DNA from: JACDAE01 sp963717195 | GTDB lineage: Bacteria > Chloroflexota > Ktedonobacteria > Ktedonobacterales > Ktedonobacteraceae | Direction of reading: 5' to 3' | Assembly: GCA_963717195.1 (NCBI GenBank) | Contig: CAVQVR010000001.1 | Span: 310,001-374,000 of the forward strand | Length of the DNA stretch: 64,000 nt | Part shown: positions 7,588 through 16,302 of the stretch, one piece after another | Layout: each line of letters opens with the position of its first letter | How positions within the stretch are numbered: position 1 is the first letter of the stretch | The notes under the pieces: generated by a model | The model's input: the letters and a program-made list of their open reading frames with translations, nothing else | Told to the model about the DNA's origin: nothing | The model's database searches: none | Position numbers and translations under genes: made by a program

Positions 7588-10137
7588 CTATTTGGATTTT
7601 CTTTCAATGTGCTGTGGAATATCTGTAACCACCAGGCCAGGTAGCGCCGCAAACGATCTTTTCAATTGCAAAGCCGTCTGGTTATGCAAGAAGTATTCCC
7701 ACCAGTGCGCAACAACAAATTCGGGCAGGATGACGGTGAGTGTCTCCTCAAGATGCAGTTCGCGTACCGTCTCGACATACGACAACAATGGACGGGTGAG
7801 AGAGCGATATGGCGACTCGATGATAACCAGTTGCGTCTCTTCCTTTTTCGTCATGTACTTCTGCAAACGTGCCCACTTCTCATGGAGCGCTTCTATATCA
7901 TGAGGATCGATTGCAACGTGAACGGCTATGACATGCGGCGAGATTGAACGTGCATAAGCCAGGCTTTGTAGGGTGGCACGATCTAACTCCGAGACTGGCA
8001 CAATAAAGCGATGCTGAATATATCTGGACCGTGCAGGGGTATTGCTTTTCTGTTCGTACCATGGCACACTCGTTACGACGATCTCTGGCCGGAAGAACAG
8101 GGCTATCTTCAGACGGAACGCCTGTGAACCCCCAAACACCTGAGCTAACAACGATCGTGTAGCAACTTCTGGCAGAATAACAGTCAATGTTTCAGCAGGA
8201 TGTTGTTCGCGCATGGCCGTGATATATCCTAGCAGAGAGCGAACGGGAGAATGTTTCTCTTCATCAAGAATATCAAGATGCACCTGCTCCGCTTCTGTGA
8301 GCTTTTCCTGCCATTCTTTCCATTGCATCCCCAGGTCAGCGGCTTTCTTTGTATCAGTCTTAATATGCACAGCGGTCACGTGCGAGGAGATAGAACGCGC
8401 ATAGGCAAGGCTTTGCCTGGCGGCCTTGTCCAGTTCCACAACCGGGACAATCAGGCGATGCTGAATATCCTTCGGCGAAATTGGGAGATCGGTGGTGCGT
8501 TCACGTTCCACTCGCAGGTAGTGGCTCCTGATGCCCAGAAACATGAGGATAAGCAATGGAATAAGTAATACGACGACCCACGCTCCCTCAAGAAACTTGG
8601 TTGTCGAAATGACCACGGCGACAAGAAAGGTTGCTAGCGCTCCCACGCCATTAATAATCATGCTCTGTCGAGCGCGTGGCTGCTCCTTACGCAGACGCCA
8701 CCAGTGCTTCACCATACCACTCTGCGAAAGAGTAAATGACATAAAGACACCAACTGCATATAGATTCAGCAACTGGGTCGTATCTCCTTTGAAGACAATC
8801 AGAAGGAGACCTGCGAGAATAGCCAGGACGATGATGCCTATTGAGAAGGCAAGCCGGTCACCACGGAAAGCAAACTGATGAGGCAGAAAGTGATCACGTG
8901 CCAGTAGAGACGACAGGCGCGGAAAATCAGAGTAGCTTGTGTTTGCCGCTAATGTCAGAATAAAGAGCGTTGAGATCTGGAACACTGGATACATAAATGT
9001 CAGTGGCCCATGGAAGACGGTTTGCGCAAGTTGTCCAATCACTGTTGGATTGCCTGTTGGATTGGGTTCAATGCCAAATGAGAGCGCAAGTACAGTGATA
9101 CCAATAAACAATGTACCGAGAATAACGGCCATCCAGGTCAAGGTAATCGCCGCGTTGCGTGGCTCCGGCTTCTTAAATGCTGGAATGCCATTGGAGATGG
9201 CTTCAACGCCGGTCATAGCAGAACAGCCGGCTGCAAAAGATCTCAGGATGAGGAAGATGGTCAGCGGTTCTAGCTGTGCTGCCGGACGAAAGTGCCCGAC
9301 CAGGGGTTGATGGTTGCCCAGGAAGCCTTCAACAATTCCTACCAGGATGAGCAGGAAAGCGCTCACGATAAAGACATAGGTCGGAATAGAAAAGACAGAG
9401 CCTGACTCACGTACGCCACGTAAGTTTACCACGGTAATAACGACTACCAACACGACATCTATAGTGACGACATATGGTTGCAAGGTAGGAAAGAGCGTTG
9501 CCAGTGCAAGTACGCCTGCTGAGATACTGACCGAGACGGTAAGGACATAGTCGATCATCAGCGAGGCCGCCGCTACTAACCCCGGTACTGTGCCAAGATT
9601 GTCTTTCGCAACAATATAGGAGCCTCCCCCATTTGGATAGGCCGGTATCGTCTGGCGATAGGATAAAGCGACAATTGCCAATAAAGCGACGATAGCAAAA
9701 CAGATTAAGAGCGTATAACCAAGGTTACCAGATCCGGCAAAAATCAACGTAGCAAGAATTGCCTCCGTCGCATACGCAACCGAAGAGATAGCGTCGGATG
9801 AGAGCACGGCCAGGGCTTTGAATTTGGTCAGGCGCTCGTGCTCAGCCTGCACAGTGGCAATAGGAGAGCCAATCAACAGACGCTTGACTCCTGCCATGAA
9901 ACGCTCCAGCCCGGTTCGTGGTGCCTGTGCAGCTTCAGTTGCCTCTAACAGACCAGAGTCGAGACGACGGAACATGGAATGCGAAGGACGTACCAGGCGT
10001 ACACGCACATCGCCAAGTCTGCTTCCTTGCTTCACCTCCGTACGCATTAGCATACTTGGATCTTCTTCATCAATCACAGAGGTGTCTGTGTCTTTATTCT
10101 CCTCAAGAGAATTCTGTGCGAATGAACTTTCTGGCAT
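7588..10137 (-). CDS. APC-superfamily permease (KimA-like) with two USP-like cytoplasmic domains
   Basis: A large 849-residue membrane transporter. After about 90 soluble residues come roughly twelve membrane segments of the amino acid/polyamine/organocation fold (early motif SSDAISSVAYATEAIL, then YPNGGGSYIVAKDNLG). This pattern is closest to KimA/YdaO-type potassium importers. The C-terminal tail contains two copies of a universal-stress-protein-like domain, each starting IQHR(L/F)IVPV and continuing QSLAYARSIS and AVH, about 145 residues apart. An AGGAGG ribosome-binding site precedes ATG 10137. Potassium is the likeliest substrate by family resemblance; an amino acid cannot be excluded. 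Confidence 0.82.
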   Translation of the reverse strand: MPESSFAQNSLEENKDTDTSVIDEEDPSMLMRTEVKQGSRLGDVRVRLVRPSHSMFRRLDSGLLEATEAAQAPRTGLERFMAGVKRLLIGSPIATVQAEHERLTKFKALAVLSSDAISSVAYATEAILATLIFAGSGNLGYTLLICFAIVALLAIVALSYRQTIPAYPNGGGSYIVAKDNLGTVPGLVAAASLMIDYVLTVSVSISAGVLALATLFPTLQPYVVTIDVVLVVVITVVNLRGVRESGSVFSIPTYVFIVSAFLLILVGIVEGFLGNHQPLVGHFRPAAQLEPLTIFLILRSFAAGCSAMTGVEAISNGIPAFKKPEPRNAAITLTWMAVILGTLFIGITVLALSFGIEPNPTGNPTVIGQLAQTVFHGPLTFMYPVFQISTLFILTLAANTSYSDFPRLSSLLARDHFLPHQFAFRGDRLAFSIGIIVLAILAGLLLIVFKGDTTQLLNLYAVGVFMSFTLSQSGMVKHWWRLRKEQPRARQSMIINGVGALATFLVAVVISTTKFLEGAWVVVLLIPLLILMFLGIRSHYLRVERERTTDLPISPKDIQHRLIVPVVELDKAARQSLAYARSISSHVTAVHIKTDTKKAADLGMQWKEWQEKLTEAEQVHLDILDEEKHSPVRSLLGYITAMREQHPAETLTVILPEVATRSLLAQVFGGSQAFRLKIALFFRPEIVVTSVPWYEQKSNTPARSRYIQHRFIVPVSELDRATLQSLAYARSISPHVIAVHVAIDPHDIEALHEKWARLQKYMTKKEETQLVIIESPYRSLTRPLLSYVETVRELHLEETLTVILPEFVVAHWWEYFLHNQTALQLKRSFAALPGLVVTDIPQHIERKSK

Positions 10138-10396
10138 GCGTAATATTCCTCCTGCATTACTACTTCATGAGTAAGTAAGCGCGCTGTCTTGATTCTGTCC
10201 TCCGTCCGACCATTGCTATAAAGCACCGGACTCTCCCCTTCAGGATACGCACCGAACTGATCAATGAGGGGTAAAGATTGCTTCTAAAGGTCTCAATATT
10301 TCCTCAAGAAAAAACTTTGAATGTTCAAGACGGCCTCACATAACGATAGGCTATACTCAAAGCGCTGAATATTTGTGTCTTCTTATCCGATCTGTT
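10138..10396 (-). promoter_or_regulatory. Long 5' leader of the KimA-like gene with stem-loops
   Basis: About 260 bases without a gene separate the tnpB element from the permease start. Read on the minus strand, the leader can form CCCCT/AGGGG pairing (around 10267-10271 with 10236-10240) and then a hairpin GTCCG...CGGAC with inner TGC/GCA pairing (about 10205-10233). A GGTGC pentamer occurs twice, once near each structure. KimA genes elsewhere are often controlled by c-di-AMP riboswitches, but I could not match the conserved core of that class here. I call it a structured leader only. Confidence 0.35.
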
Positions 10397-10500
10397 GTCA
10401 ACTACCTCCGGTCAGAGACCGGAAGCTTGCATCTGGACTCCACCGCAACTCGGCATACCTTTGCAGGCGTGCCGCTTTGGCTTCGCGGTCCGATGTATCA
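10397..10500 (-). ncRNA. Candidate right end and omega-RNA scaffold of the tnpB element
   Basis: The 3' end of tnpB on the minus strand contains a perfect 7-bp hairpin (TCCGGTC-TCT-GACCGGA) followed by GGTAGTTGAC, with the tnpB stop TGA inside that terminal motif. IS200/IS605 right ends typically overlap the tnpB 3' end, and the guide (omega) RNA spans this region. The relic at 50141 ends with the related GGTAGTTCAC after its own hairpin. That supports a boundary at about 10397; guide sequence would then read from flanking DNA below 10397. Boundaries are inference. Confidence 0.45.
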
Positions 10501-11753
10501 GGGGCAATCGACAGGTGCCCCGTCCTGATCCAGTCATGCCGGATCAGAAGCGTCCTCATGGTCACATTTCTCGCGCCAACCAGATCAGCATGCAATGTGT
10601 ACCAACAGTTCGGGTTTTGACAGACAAAGAGCAACCCTTTGCGTGGACGGTTCTCATCGGCGGTATGCCCACACATCGGACATCTCTTTGACGTGTAGTC
10701 AGCATCCACTTTGATAGCCAGCGCTCCCGCCAACGCTGCCTTGTAGCTGAGATGGGCGTGCAGCTCGGCAAAAGACCATTGCGAGTACACCCGATTGGCT
10801 TTACGTGCCTTGAGGGACACTCGCTCATAGCCTTTGCCGTGCTTCTTGCGTCTGCATTTTCTTCGCTTCGTCCGCTCCCGGATATCCGTTAACTGTTCTA
10901 ATCCAATCAAGGCATAAGGATGCTTCGTGATAATTTGTTTGCTGATCTGATGGTTCGCCTGCAATTTCAACCGTCTCTCTCGCTGCTCGATCCGTCTCAA
11001 GCGTCGTTTCGCGCCACGAGTGCCTTTTTGTTGCAAGCGTTTACGGAGTCGTGCGTAATGATTGGCTTGATGCCGTACCTGTTTCCCTGGATGAAAGCTG
11101 GCTTCGCCTGTTGAGGTAGAGGTCACTGCCAGATAGCGAATACCAACGTCCACACCAACGACTTCCTTGAATTGCTCGTCTGTTGGCTCTTCTACGTCAA
11201 TGGAGAGGGAAACAAGTAAATAGAACGTCTTCTTTTGCTGGTCATACCAGAGTTTCGCGTCACCTATGGTGGCTCCGGCTCGGATGAGGGCGATATGCTT
11301 GTCATAGCCCTGGTAGGGGATGCTGATGCGTCCACCCAGCGTGCCGATACTGACTCGACAGTCGCATTGAAAGCTATAATCGCGCTCATAGGTGTACTGA
11401 ACCGTTGGAGAACGGTACTTTGGCGGCTTGTCCAGGCCCTTAAAGCGTTTCCTGGTGATCTTGGCCCGACGATGTTCCACATTCTTCTTAAGCTTGGTCC
11501 AGAGTCCCTTGTAGGTCGCCGAGACCTGTCGTCCGACGCTACAGGCCAGTTGCGAGGGAAGGTGGTACCGGGTGCGCAACTCTGTATACATGCCTTTATG
11601 CAGTCGGGTCACATTGCTAATTTTGCCCTGAGAGAAGGCGTAGGAACTCACCGCATTGAGCGCATCCCGATAGGCCAGTTGCGTTGTGCGTAATGCGACA
11701 AACTGCTCTGGTGTGGTGATGAGCTTCAGTTTTGCGGTGATGATCTGTTGCAT
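10398..11753 (-). CDS. tnpB: TnpB RNA-guided endonuclease, IS200/IS605-type
   Basis: A 451-residue TnpB-family nuclease, the transposon-encoded relative of Cas12. The RuvC-like active site looks complete: D202 in GVDVGIRYLAV, E286 in LIGLEQLTDI and D390 in HADLVGARN. A zinc-binding motif (C358, C361, C378, C383) lies between the last two, and the N-terminal helical part is full length. No tnpA (Y1 transposase) is nearby, so the element would need a transposase in trans or is kept for nuclease activity. It lies between a hypothetical gene and the permease leader, reading the same way as both. It appears intact. Confidence 0.93.
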   Translation of the reverse strand: MQQIITAKLKLITTPEQFVALRTTQLAYRDALNAVSSYAFSQGKISNVTRLHKGMYTELRTRYHLPSQLACSVGRQVSATYKGLWTKLKKNVEHRRAKITRKRFKGLDKPPKYRSPTVQYTYERDYSFQCDCRVSIGTLGGRISIPYQGYDKHIALIRAGATIGDAKLWYDQQKKTFYLLVSLSIDVEEPTDEQFKEVVGVDVGIRYLAVTSTSTGEASFHPGKQVRHQANHYARLRKRLQQKGTRGAKRRLRRIEQRERRLKLQANHQISKQIITKHPYALIGLEQLTDIRERTKRRKCRRKKHGKGYERVSLKARKANRVYSQWSFAELHAHLSYKAALAGALAIKVDADYTSKRCPMCGHTADENRPRKGLLFVCQNPNCWYTLHADLVGARNVTMRTLLIRHDWIRTGHLSIAPDTSDREAKAARLQRYAELRWSPDASFRSLTGGS

Positions 11754-11757
11754 GCTC

Positions 11758-12144
11758 TCACGGCCTCAAAGACAGGGACGGTAGCCCATTCGATGTGGTC
11801 TCGTGCCAGACCACCACATCTTTTAAACGCTCGGCCTGTTCCGCCATCGTCTCTGGATGCAAAGGGCCGCTCATATATCCAACGATGGTCCCTAGCAAAC
11901 GCAACGGATGGGAAAGATCGTCTTTGTCAAAGCGGAGCCGCTGTCCTGCGTTGCAGTCGCCACAGAAGACCGTGCTGGCAATGTCGCAGACCTGGAGCCA
12001 GTCCTGTAGATCAGTGGAAGGTTCGGGATCGCTTTCGCCGAACTCATCAAAGAAATACATGCGTCCCTGTTCATAGCCTTCCTGAAACTCTTGCTGGTCG
12101 AGGTGTAGGATGACGGTTCTCCATCGAATCTGTTGTGGTGCCAT
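11758..12144 (-). CDS. Hypothetical protein directly upstream of tnpB
   Basis: A 128-residue acidic protein with no domain I recognise. It contains an aromatic stretch (GRMYFFDEFGE) and FCGDCNAGQRLRF, where two cysteines three apart could bind metal. ATG 12144 is chosen because GGAGAG lies 8 bases upstream; the in-frame extension to 12252 lacks such a site. Its stop is only 4 bases from the tnpB start, so the two may be co-transcribed, or the tnpB element inserted exactly at this gene's end. The C-terminus may have been altered by that insertion. Confidence 0.55.
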   Translation of the reverse strand: MAPQQIRWRTVILHLDQQEFQEGYEQGRMYFFDEFGESDPEPSTDLQDWLQVCDIASTVFCGDCNAGQRLRFDKDDLSHPLRLLGTIVGYMSGPLHPETMAEQAERLKDVVVWHETTSNGLPSLSLRP

Positions 12145-12413
12145 GTTCAAACTCTCCTTTCGCTTGGCTGATAGCTCCATTGCCGCTATCATGCGACACG
12201 AAGAGGCTACAAGGTCTTGATGTACTAGTCTCTCTGGCTGGCTCTGTAGCAATCACGGAGCCAGTATTGTATGCCTTCTGCAAAGAGTATAGATAATTTG
12301 CATCCATATATCAATAGACTATAATAGAACATGGCATATGAAGCCAGAACTCTGTGCTTGCCAAAGTATGATATGATGAGGGTAGAAATGCAACCTCTTT
12401 GGAGTAAGATTGA

Positions 12414-12641
12414 ATGGAAGAAAAAGAGAGGTATACCCTCCGGGATTTATTTAATAATCTTCCCATCTCCCTGGCTGAGCTGGCTCGAAGAAGTAAAGTG
12501 AACGAGGTGACGATTGCAAGAATACGAGATGGCGAATCTGTTGCGCTCAGAAGTACGGCCAATAAGCTTCTACGTGTGTTCTCCGATGTCTATGATAGGA
12601 CACTGACACTTGATACTGTCGATTTTCCTGTTCGAGGATAA
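12414..12641 (+). CDS. Small helix-turn-helix (XRE-like) DNA-binding protein
   Basis: A 75-residue protein with a single helix-turn-helix: TLRDLFNNLPISLAELARRS leads into VNEVTIARIRDGESV, matching the XRE/Cro fold where the second helix recognises DNA. The rest is a short C-terminal tail. GGAG at 12401-12404 precedes ATG 12414. It stands alone, diverging from the hypothetical gene at 11758-12144 and 175 bases ahead of murD. It could regulate either or belong to a toxin-antitoxin-like relic, but no partner gene is visible. Confidence 0.7.
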   Translation: MEEKERYTLRDLFNNLPISLAELARRSKVNEVTIARIRDGESVALRSTANKLLRVFSDVYDRTLTLDTVDFPVRG

Positions 12642-12738
12642 TTGAGAAAAAGTTCACTTCTCTGTGACGTGTTTATTGTGCTGCGCATCCATACACGTCA
12701 CTATACTCTGTGTTCTAACTCTTGTGAAGTCTCTGTGT

Positions 12739-12783
12739 GGGCCGCCTTACCCCTACGATTCATCTAGGGGTATCCGACGGCCC
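12739..12783 (+). repeat. Two-tier palindrome in murD leader
   Basis: A long hairpin of nested perfect arms: GGGCCG (12739-12744) with CGGCCC (12778-12783), and TACCCCTA (12748-12755) with TAGGGGTA (12765-12772). It ends 33 bases before the murD start and carries the same TAGGGG/CCCCTA core as other intergenic palindromes in the window. It lacks a following T-run, so it is not a standard terminator. Confidence 0.65.
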
Positions 12784-12816
12784 TTTCATGAATTGGTCGG
12801 AATAGAGGATGCCGCG

Positions 12817-14172
12817 ATGGATCTGCGAGGAAAACGTGTACTAGTAATGGGCCTGGGTTTGCAAGGTTCAGGTATGGCTGCCGCCCGTTACGCGGCTCAA
12901 CAGGGTGCGCTCGTGCGAGTGACGGATATGAAGTCGCCCGAAGTTCTGGCTCCAAGCATCCAGGCACTGACGGGATTACCGATTGAGTTTATATCGGGCC
13001 AGCATCGTGAAGAAGATTTCCAGTGGGCCGACGTGGTAATTCGCAATCCCGGTGTCTCTCGCTCTTCCCCCTATCTTCTCCTGGCACAGCAGTATGGAGC
13101 ACGCATCGAAATGGAGATCGCGCTCTTCTTCATGGCCTGCCCCGGTCGCATTATCGGCATAACGGGGACGCGTGGCAAGACGACGACGGCAAGCCTCCTC
13201 TATGAGATACTTCGTAGCAGCAACACTCCTACGCTGCTGGGCGGCAACGTGGCAGGCGTCGAAACACTCTCATTACTCCCTCAGATCACGACCGAAACAT
13301 TGGTTGTGCTGGAACTATCAAGCTGGCAACTGGAAGGACTTGCACCTCATAACATCAGTCCAGAGGTAGCCGTTATGACCAATATCTATCCCGATCACCT
13401 CAACACCTATAATGGGATGGAGGACTATGCAGAGGCGAAGGCAAACATTTTTCGGCATCAATCCTCGCGCGGCCTGGCAATCTTCAACTACGATAATCCC
13501 TGGACACGTCGCTTTGGTGAGCAAGCACAGGGCCAGACATGGTTTACCAGCCTCGAACGCGGGGGCAGCTTCATGCGTGGCTCTATGGAGATAGAACCAC
13601 TTCTCTTTAAAGACACACCGCTTGCTGGCAAACATAATCTGGAGAATATTCTACTCGCTGCTACCACCGCTCGCCTGCTTGGCATATCAGATACGATAAT
13701 TGCAGAGGCCGTGCGTCACTTCCGAGGCATCCCTCATCGCCTGGAAGATGTGCGTGAGTTGAACGGAGTGCGTTTCGTCAACGATAGTGCCAGCACAACT
13801 CCTGTTGCTGGACACGTCGGTCTGGAGGCATTTACCACTCCCATCGTGCTTGTTGCTGGTGGCAATACCAAGCATCTTCCGTTAGAGCAATGGCCTGAGA
13901 CGATTATAGAACGCTGCCGTGATGTCGTGCTGCTGCCTGGAAGCGGCACCGATGAACTCTTACCTGCACTCCGGGCACAAGTGCAACGGCAGAACGTTCC
14001 CGATCCTGTACGAGGTGTCTTCTCTGATTTTATACAAGCTCTGGATAAGGCTGTTGCGCTAACCCATCCTGGTGATGTGCTACTCTTTTCGCCCGGCTTC
14101 ACCAGCTTCGGTATGTTCCTGAACGAATTCGACCGTGGCGACCAGTTTGTAAAATACGTGCGCTCATTGTAA
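12817..14172 (+). CDS. murD: UDP-N-acetylmuramoyl-L-alanine--D-glutamate ligase
   Basis: Cytoplasmic ATP-dependent ligase adding D-glutamate to UDP-MurNAc-L-Ala in peptidoglycan precursor synthesis, 451 residues as usual for MurD. The N-terminal Rossmann-like domain starts GKRVLVMGLGLQGSG. The central domain has the P-loop GITGTRGKTTTAS and the YPDHLNTYNGMEDYAEAK segment. The C-terminal domain has FVNDSASTTP and LVAGG. ATG 12817 follows AGAGGAT by 7 bases; the extension back to 12664 runs through a palindrome and is rejected. No other mur or division genes flank it, so it is outside a dcw cluster. Confidence 0.94.
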   Translation: MDLRGKRVLVMGLGLQGSGMAAARYAAQQGALVRVTDMKSPEVLAPSIQALTGLPIEFISGQHREEDFQWADVVIRNPGVSRSSPYLLLAQQYGARIEMEIALFFMACPGRIIGITGTRGKTTTASLLYEILRSSNTPTLLGGNVAGVETLSLLPQITTETLVVLELSSWQLEGLAPHNISPEVAVMTNIYPDHLNTYNGMEDYAEAKANIFRHQSSRGLAIFNYDNPWTRRFGEQAQGQTWFTSLERGGSFMRGSMEIEPLLFKDTPLAGKHNLENILLAATTARLLGISDTIIAEAVRHFRGIPHRLEDVRELNGVRFVNDSASTTPVAGHVGLEAFTTPIVLVAGGNTKHLPLEQWPETIIERCRDVVLLPGSGTDELLPALRAQVQRQNVPDPVRGVFSDFIQALDKAVALTHPGDVLLFSPGFTSFGMFLNEFDRGDQFVKYVRSL

Positions 14173-14269
14173 AGCGATGGCAATAAATCATCTCAGTTGT
14201 ATGTTATAGACAATATAAGGGCCACATTTACGAAACCCATCTGAACAATAATACGAAAGAGAAAAGAAG

Positions 14270-14704
14270 ATGCCTACGGCACCGACGCCTGAAACAAACA
14301 AACATTTACAAATTTTACAACAGTACCATCATATAGCTGTTGTCGGCCTTTCAACAGAGACATATAAACCCAGTTATGGGGTCAGCGGTTATATGCAAAG
14401 GGCTGGCTATGATATTATTCCCATCAATCCGCGTTATGCGGGACAGGAAATATTGGGGAAACGCGTCTATGCCTCTCTGACGGAGGCAAAGGAAGCTGGC
14501 GAGCCAATCGAGATTGTTGATGTCTTTCGGCAAGCGCGCTATATTCCTCAGGTTGCTGATGAGGCAATAAAGGTTGGAGCTAAGGCCCTCTGGGTTCAAC
14601 TGGGTATTCGTAACGATGAGGCAGCTCTGAAGGCTCATGAAGCTGGTCTTCCTTATGTGCAGGATCGCTGTATTAAGGTGGAGCATTTGCGTTTGTTTGA
14701 ATAA
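14270..14704 (+). CDS. CoA-binding protein, YccU/CoA_binding_2 family
   Basis: A 144-residue single-domain Rossmann-like protein of the CoA-binding (succinyl-CoA ligase alpha N-terminal-like) family. Typical features are IAVVGLSTETYKPSYGVSGYM near the start, IIPINPRYAGQEILGKRVYASL in the middle, then IVDVFR and ALWVQLGI. The family binds CoA or acyl-CoA but its physiological role is not well established. It follows murD in the same direction after about 100 bases and could be co-transcribed. The next gene is convergent. Confidence 0.85.
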   Translation: MPTAPTPETNKHLQILQQYHHIAVVGLSTETYKPSYGVSGYMQRAGYDIIPINPRYAGQEILGKRVYASLTEAKEAGEPIEIVDVFRQARYIPQVADEAIKVGAKALWVQLGIRNDEAALKAHEAGLPYVQDRCIKVEHLRLFE

Positions 14705-14820
14705 GGACGTTCTGGCATTCCGACGCTTCACTATGAGTCGTTTCTGTATGGATGAAAGAGAGCACTATCCCGTATATTATGCGCGGATACGGCATATTGC
14801 GTTTTGGCGGTTGTCGTAAC

Positions 14821-14854
14821 GTTGACACCTGGGCGCGATAAATCTGGTCCCTAC
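14821..14854 (-). repeat. GTAGGG element overlapping the stop codon of the F420-type gene
   Basis: Minus-strand sequence begins GTAGGGACCAGATTTATCGC and continues into CCCAGGTGTC. A near-identical element occurs at the 3' end of the histidine kinase gene at about 21520-21552. Here the TAG of GTAGGG is the stop codon of the gene at 14851-15735. Confidence 0.7.
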
Positions 14855-15735
14855 GCGAAATGAGGCGCAACATGGGTAACAAAATACGCGAGGGTTTCGA
14901 GATCAGGGATACGCAACATGAAATGGGTAACGCCTATAGAGTGGAAATGTTCGAGCTCGCGGGTGACCTCGGCGGCGTTGCCTGTAATATAGTGTTTGTT
15001 GGGGTTGCGCTGGACACGCGCAGGATCTTCTGAGGCGCTTAAGGTACTCAGGTATGTGAGTTTGATTTCGGAAAAATTGCGTCCTACCTTCTCACAATGT
15101 TGCTTGAGAATGTCCACTTTGCGTGCATATTCTTCTGCTGGAACAGAGTTAAAGTTCCACCAGTCGGCATAACGTGCGACCAGGGCGAGTGTGCGTTGCT
15201 CTCCTCCACCGCCAATGAGGATGGGAATGGCGGGTGAAGGTCGTGGTACGCAATAAGCATCGTGAATAGAATAGTGTTTCCCCTCAAAGGTGGCGGGTTG
15301 CGTCGACCACATAGCGCGAATGACCTGAACGGCCTCTTCCAGTTGGTCCATACGTGTTTTGAGTGGAGGGAAGGGATAACCGTAGGAACGATACTCGTCC
15401 TCTTTCCAGCCCGCACCGATGCCTAGAATAACGCGACCAGCAGCGAGAATTTGCAAATTCGCCAGCATTTTAGCGAGCAGGGCAGGATTACGATAGGATT
15501 GAGAGAGTACAAGTGTGCCCACGTTAAATTGAGGATAGGTCGCTGCAAGATAACTCAGCGTTGTGAGAGATTCCAGAGCATCGATTGCTCCAACCTGCAT
15601 ATGATCTTCCAACCAGAGCGTTGTAAAGGCCGGTGAAAGCGCCTCAATACAGCTCAGATTATAGCTCAGAAGCTCACGCACAGGACGACCAGGATCATTA
15701 TGACGGAGCATGAGTCCGAAATCAACAGTAGTCAT
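14851..15735 (-). CDS. LLM-class F420-dependent oxidoreductase
   Basis: A 294-residue TIM-barrel flavin/F420-dependent oxidoreductase of the luciferase-like monooxygenase class. Family motifs are TLWLEDHM, VGTLVLSQSYRNPALLAKML, GRVILGIGAGWKEDEYRSYG, PILIGGGGEQRTLALVARYAD and the C-terminal GNAAEV. The GAGW-EEYR region and the absence of a flavin reductase domain favour F420 as cofactor, though FMN cannot be excluded. The substrate is unknown. Its TAG stop falls within a repeated GTAGGG palindromic element, suggesting the element landed exactly at the gene's end. Confidence 0.86.
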   Translation of the reverse strand: MTTVDFGLMLRHNDPGRPVRELLSYNLSCIEALSPAFTTLWLEDHMQVGAIDALESLTTLSYLAATYPQFNVGTLVLSQSYRNPALLAKMLANLQILAAGRVILGIGAGWKEDEYRSYGYPFPPLKTRMDQLEEAVQVIRAMWSTQPATFEGKHYSIHDAYCVPRPSPAIPILIGGGGEQRTLALVARYADWWNFNSVPAEEYARKVDILKQHCEKVGRNFSEIKLTYLSTLSASEDPARVQRNPNKHYITGNAAEVTRELEHFHSIGVTHFMLRIPDLETLAYFVTHVAPHFA

Positions 15736-15835
15736 AGCAAAACTTTCTACTCTGAATGAGAGATAGACATCTGCTTTGTTTCAAGTGAAATATGAGAAAT
15801 AGGCAACCACTATCCACTCTTTTCGCTTGAAGCGT

Positions 15836-16063
15836 TCAGGAATTTTCTTCTTGCTTACCCACAACAACACGTTCCATACAAGGATCTGTTTCTCGCTCAT
15901 TATCTTGCTGAAGGGAAGACAACGTCTCACGATAGGCGTTGAGAAAATCCATGAGTCCTACAGTTTCATCAACAGTTAGATCGAAATTAATGCCCGACAT
16001 ATGCCCAAGCACCAACCCATTCTCTTCCATACGCAGCCGATATCTGCCAATAATTGCGTCCAT
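15836..16063 (-). CDS. Small hypothetical protein
   Basis: A 75-residue protein with no recognised domain. The first half (IIGRYRLRMEENGLVLGHMSGINFDL) could form a small beta-sheet; the second half is acidic and helical (TVDETVGLMDFLNAYRETL). A strong AAGGAGG ribosome-binding site precedes ATG 16063, which supports it as a real gene. It sits between the F420-type gene and the ABC ATPase, all on the minus strand. Confidence 0.6.
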   Translation of the reverse strand: MDAIIGRYRLRMEENGLVLGHMSGINFDLTVDETVGLMDFLNAYRETLSSLQQDNERETDPCMERVVVGKQEENS

Positions 16064-16302
16064 TGTTTATTCCTCCTTGGTAGCAAACCGAACACTATTC
16101 ACCATTGAATAAGTGTCAGCAAAATCTTTCCATGCCCTACTTCTATTGTAGGAGTAACGGAACACTCCGTCAACTGTTGAAAGCATTTATCCTATAGCGA
16201 GACTTTAAAATACATACGTTTTTCACATCAATGTGGTTCCCTATTTTCTAATAGTTATCTATTTACAACATTTAAGAGAGCTAAACAGGACCATGCTCAG
16301 TA

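Noticed and set aside
10138..10396. c-di-AMP (ydaO-type) riboswitch ahead of the KimA-like gene
   Set aside because: Context fits, but I could not find the conserved core sequence of that class by eye.
12664..12816. Upstream extension of murD
   Set aside because: It crosses a palindrome and lacks MurD homology; ATG 12817 has a good ribosome-binding site.
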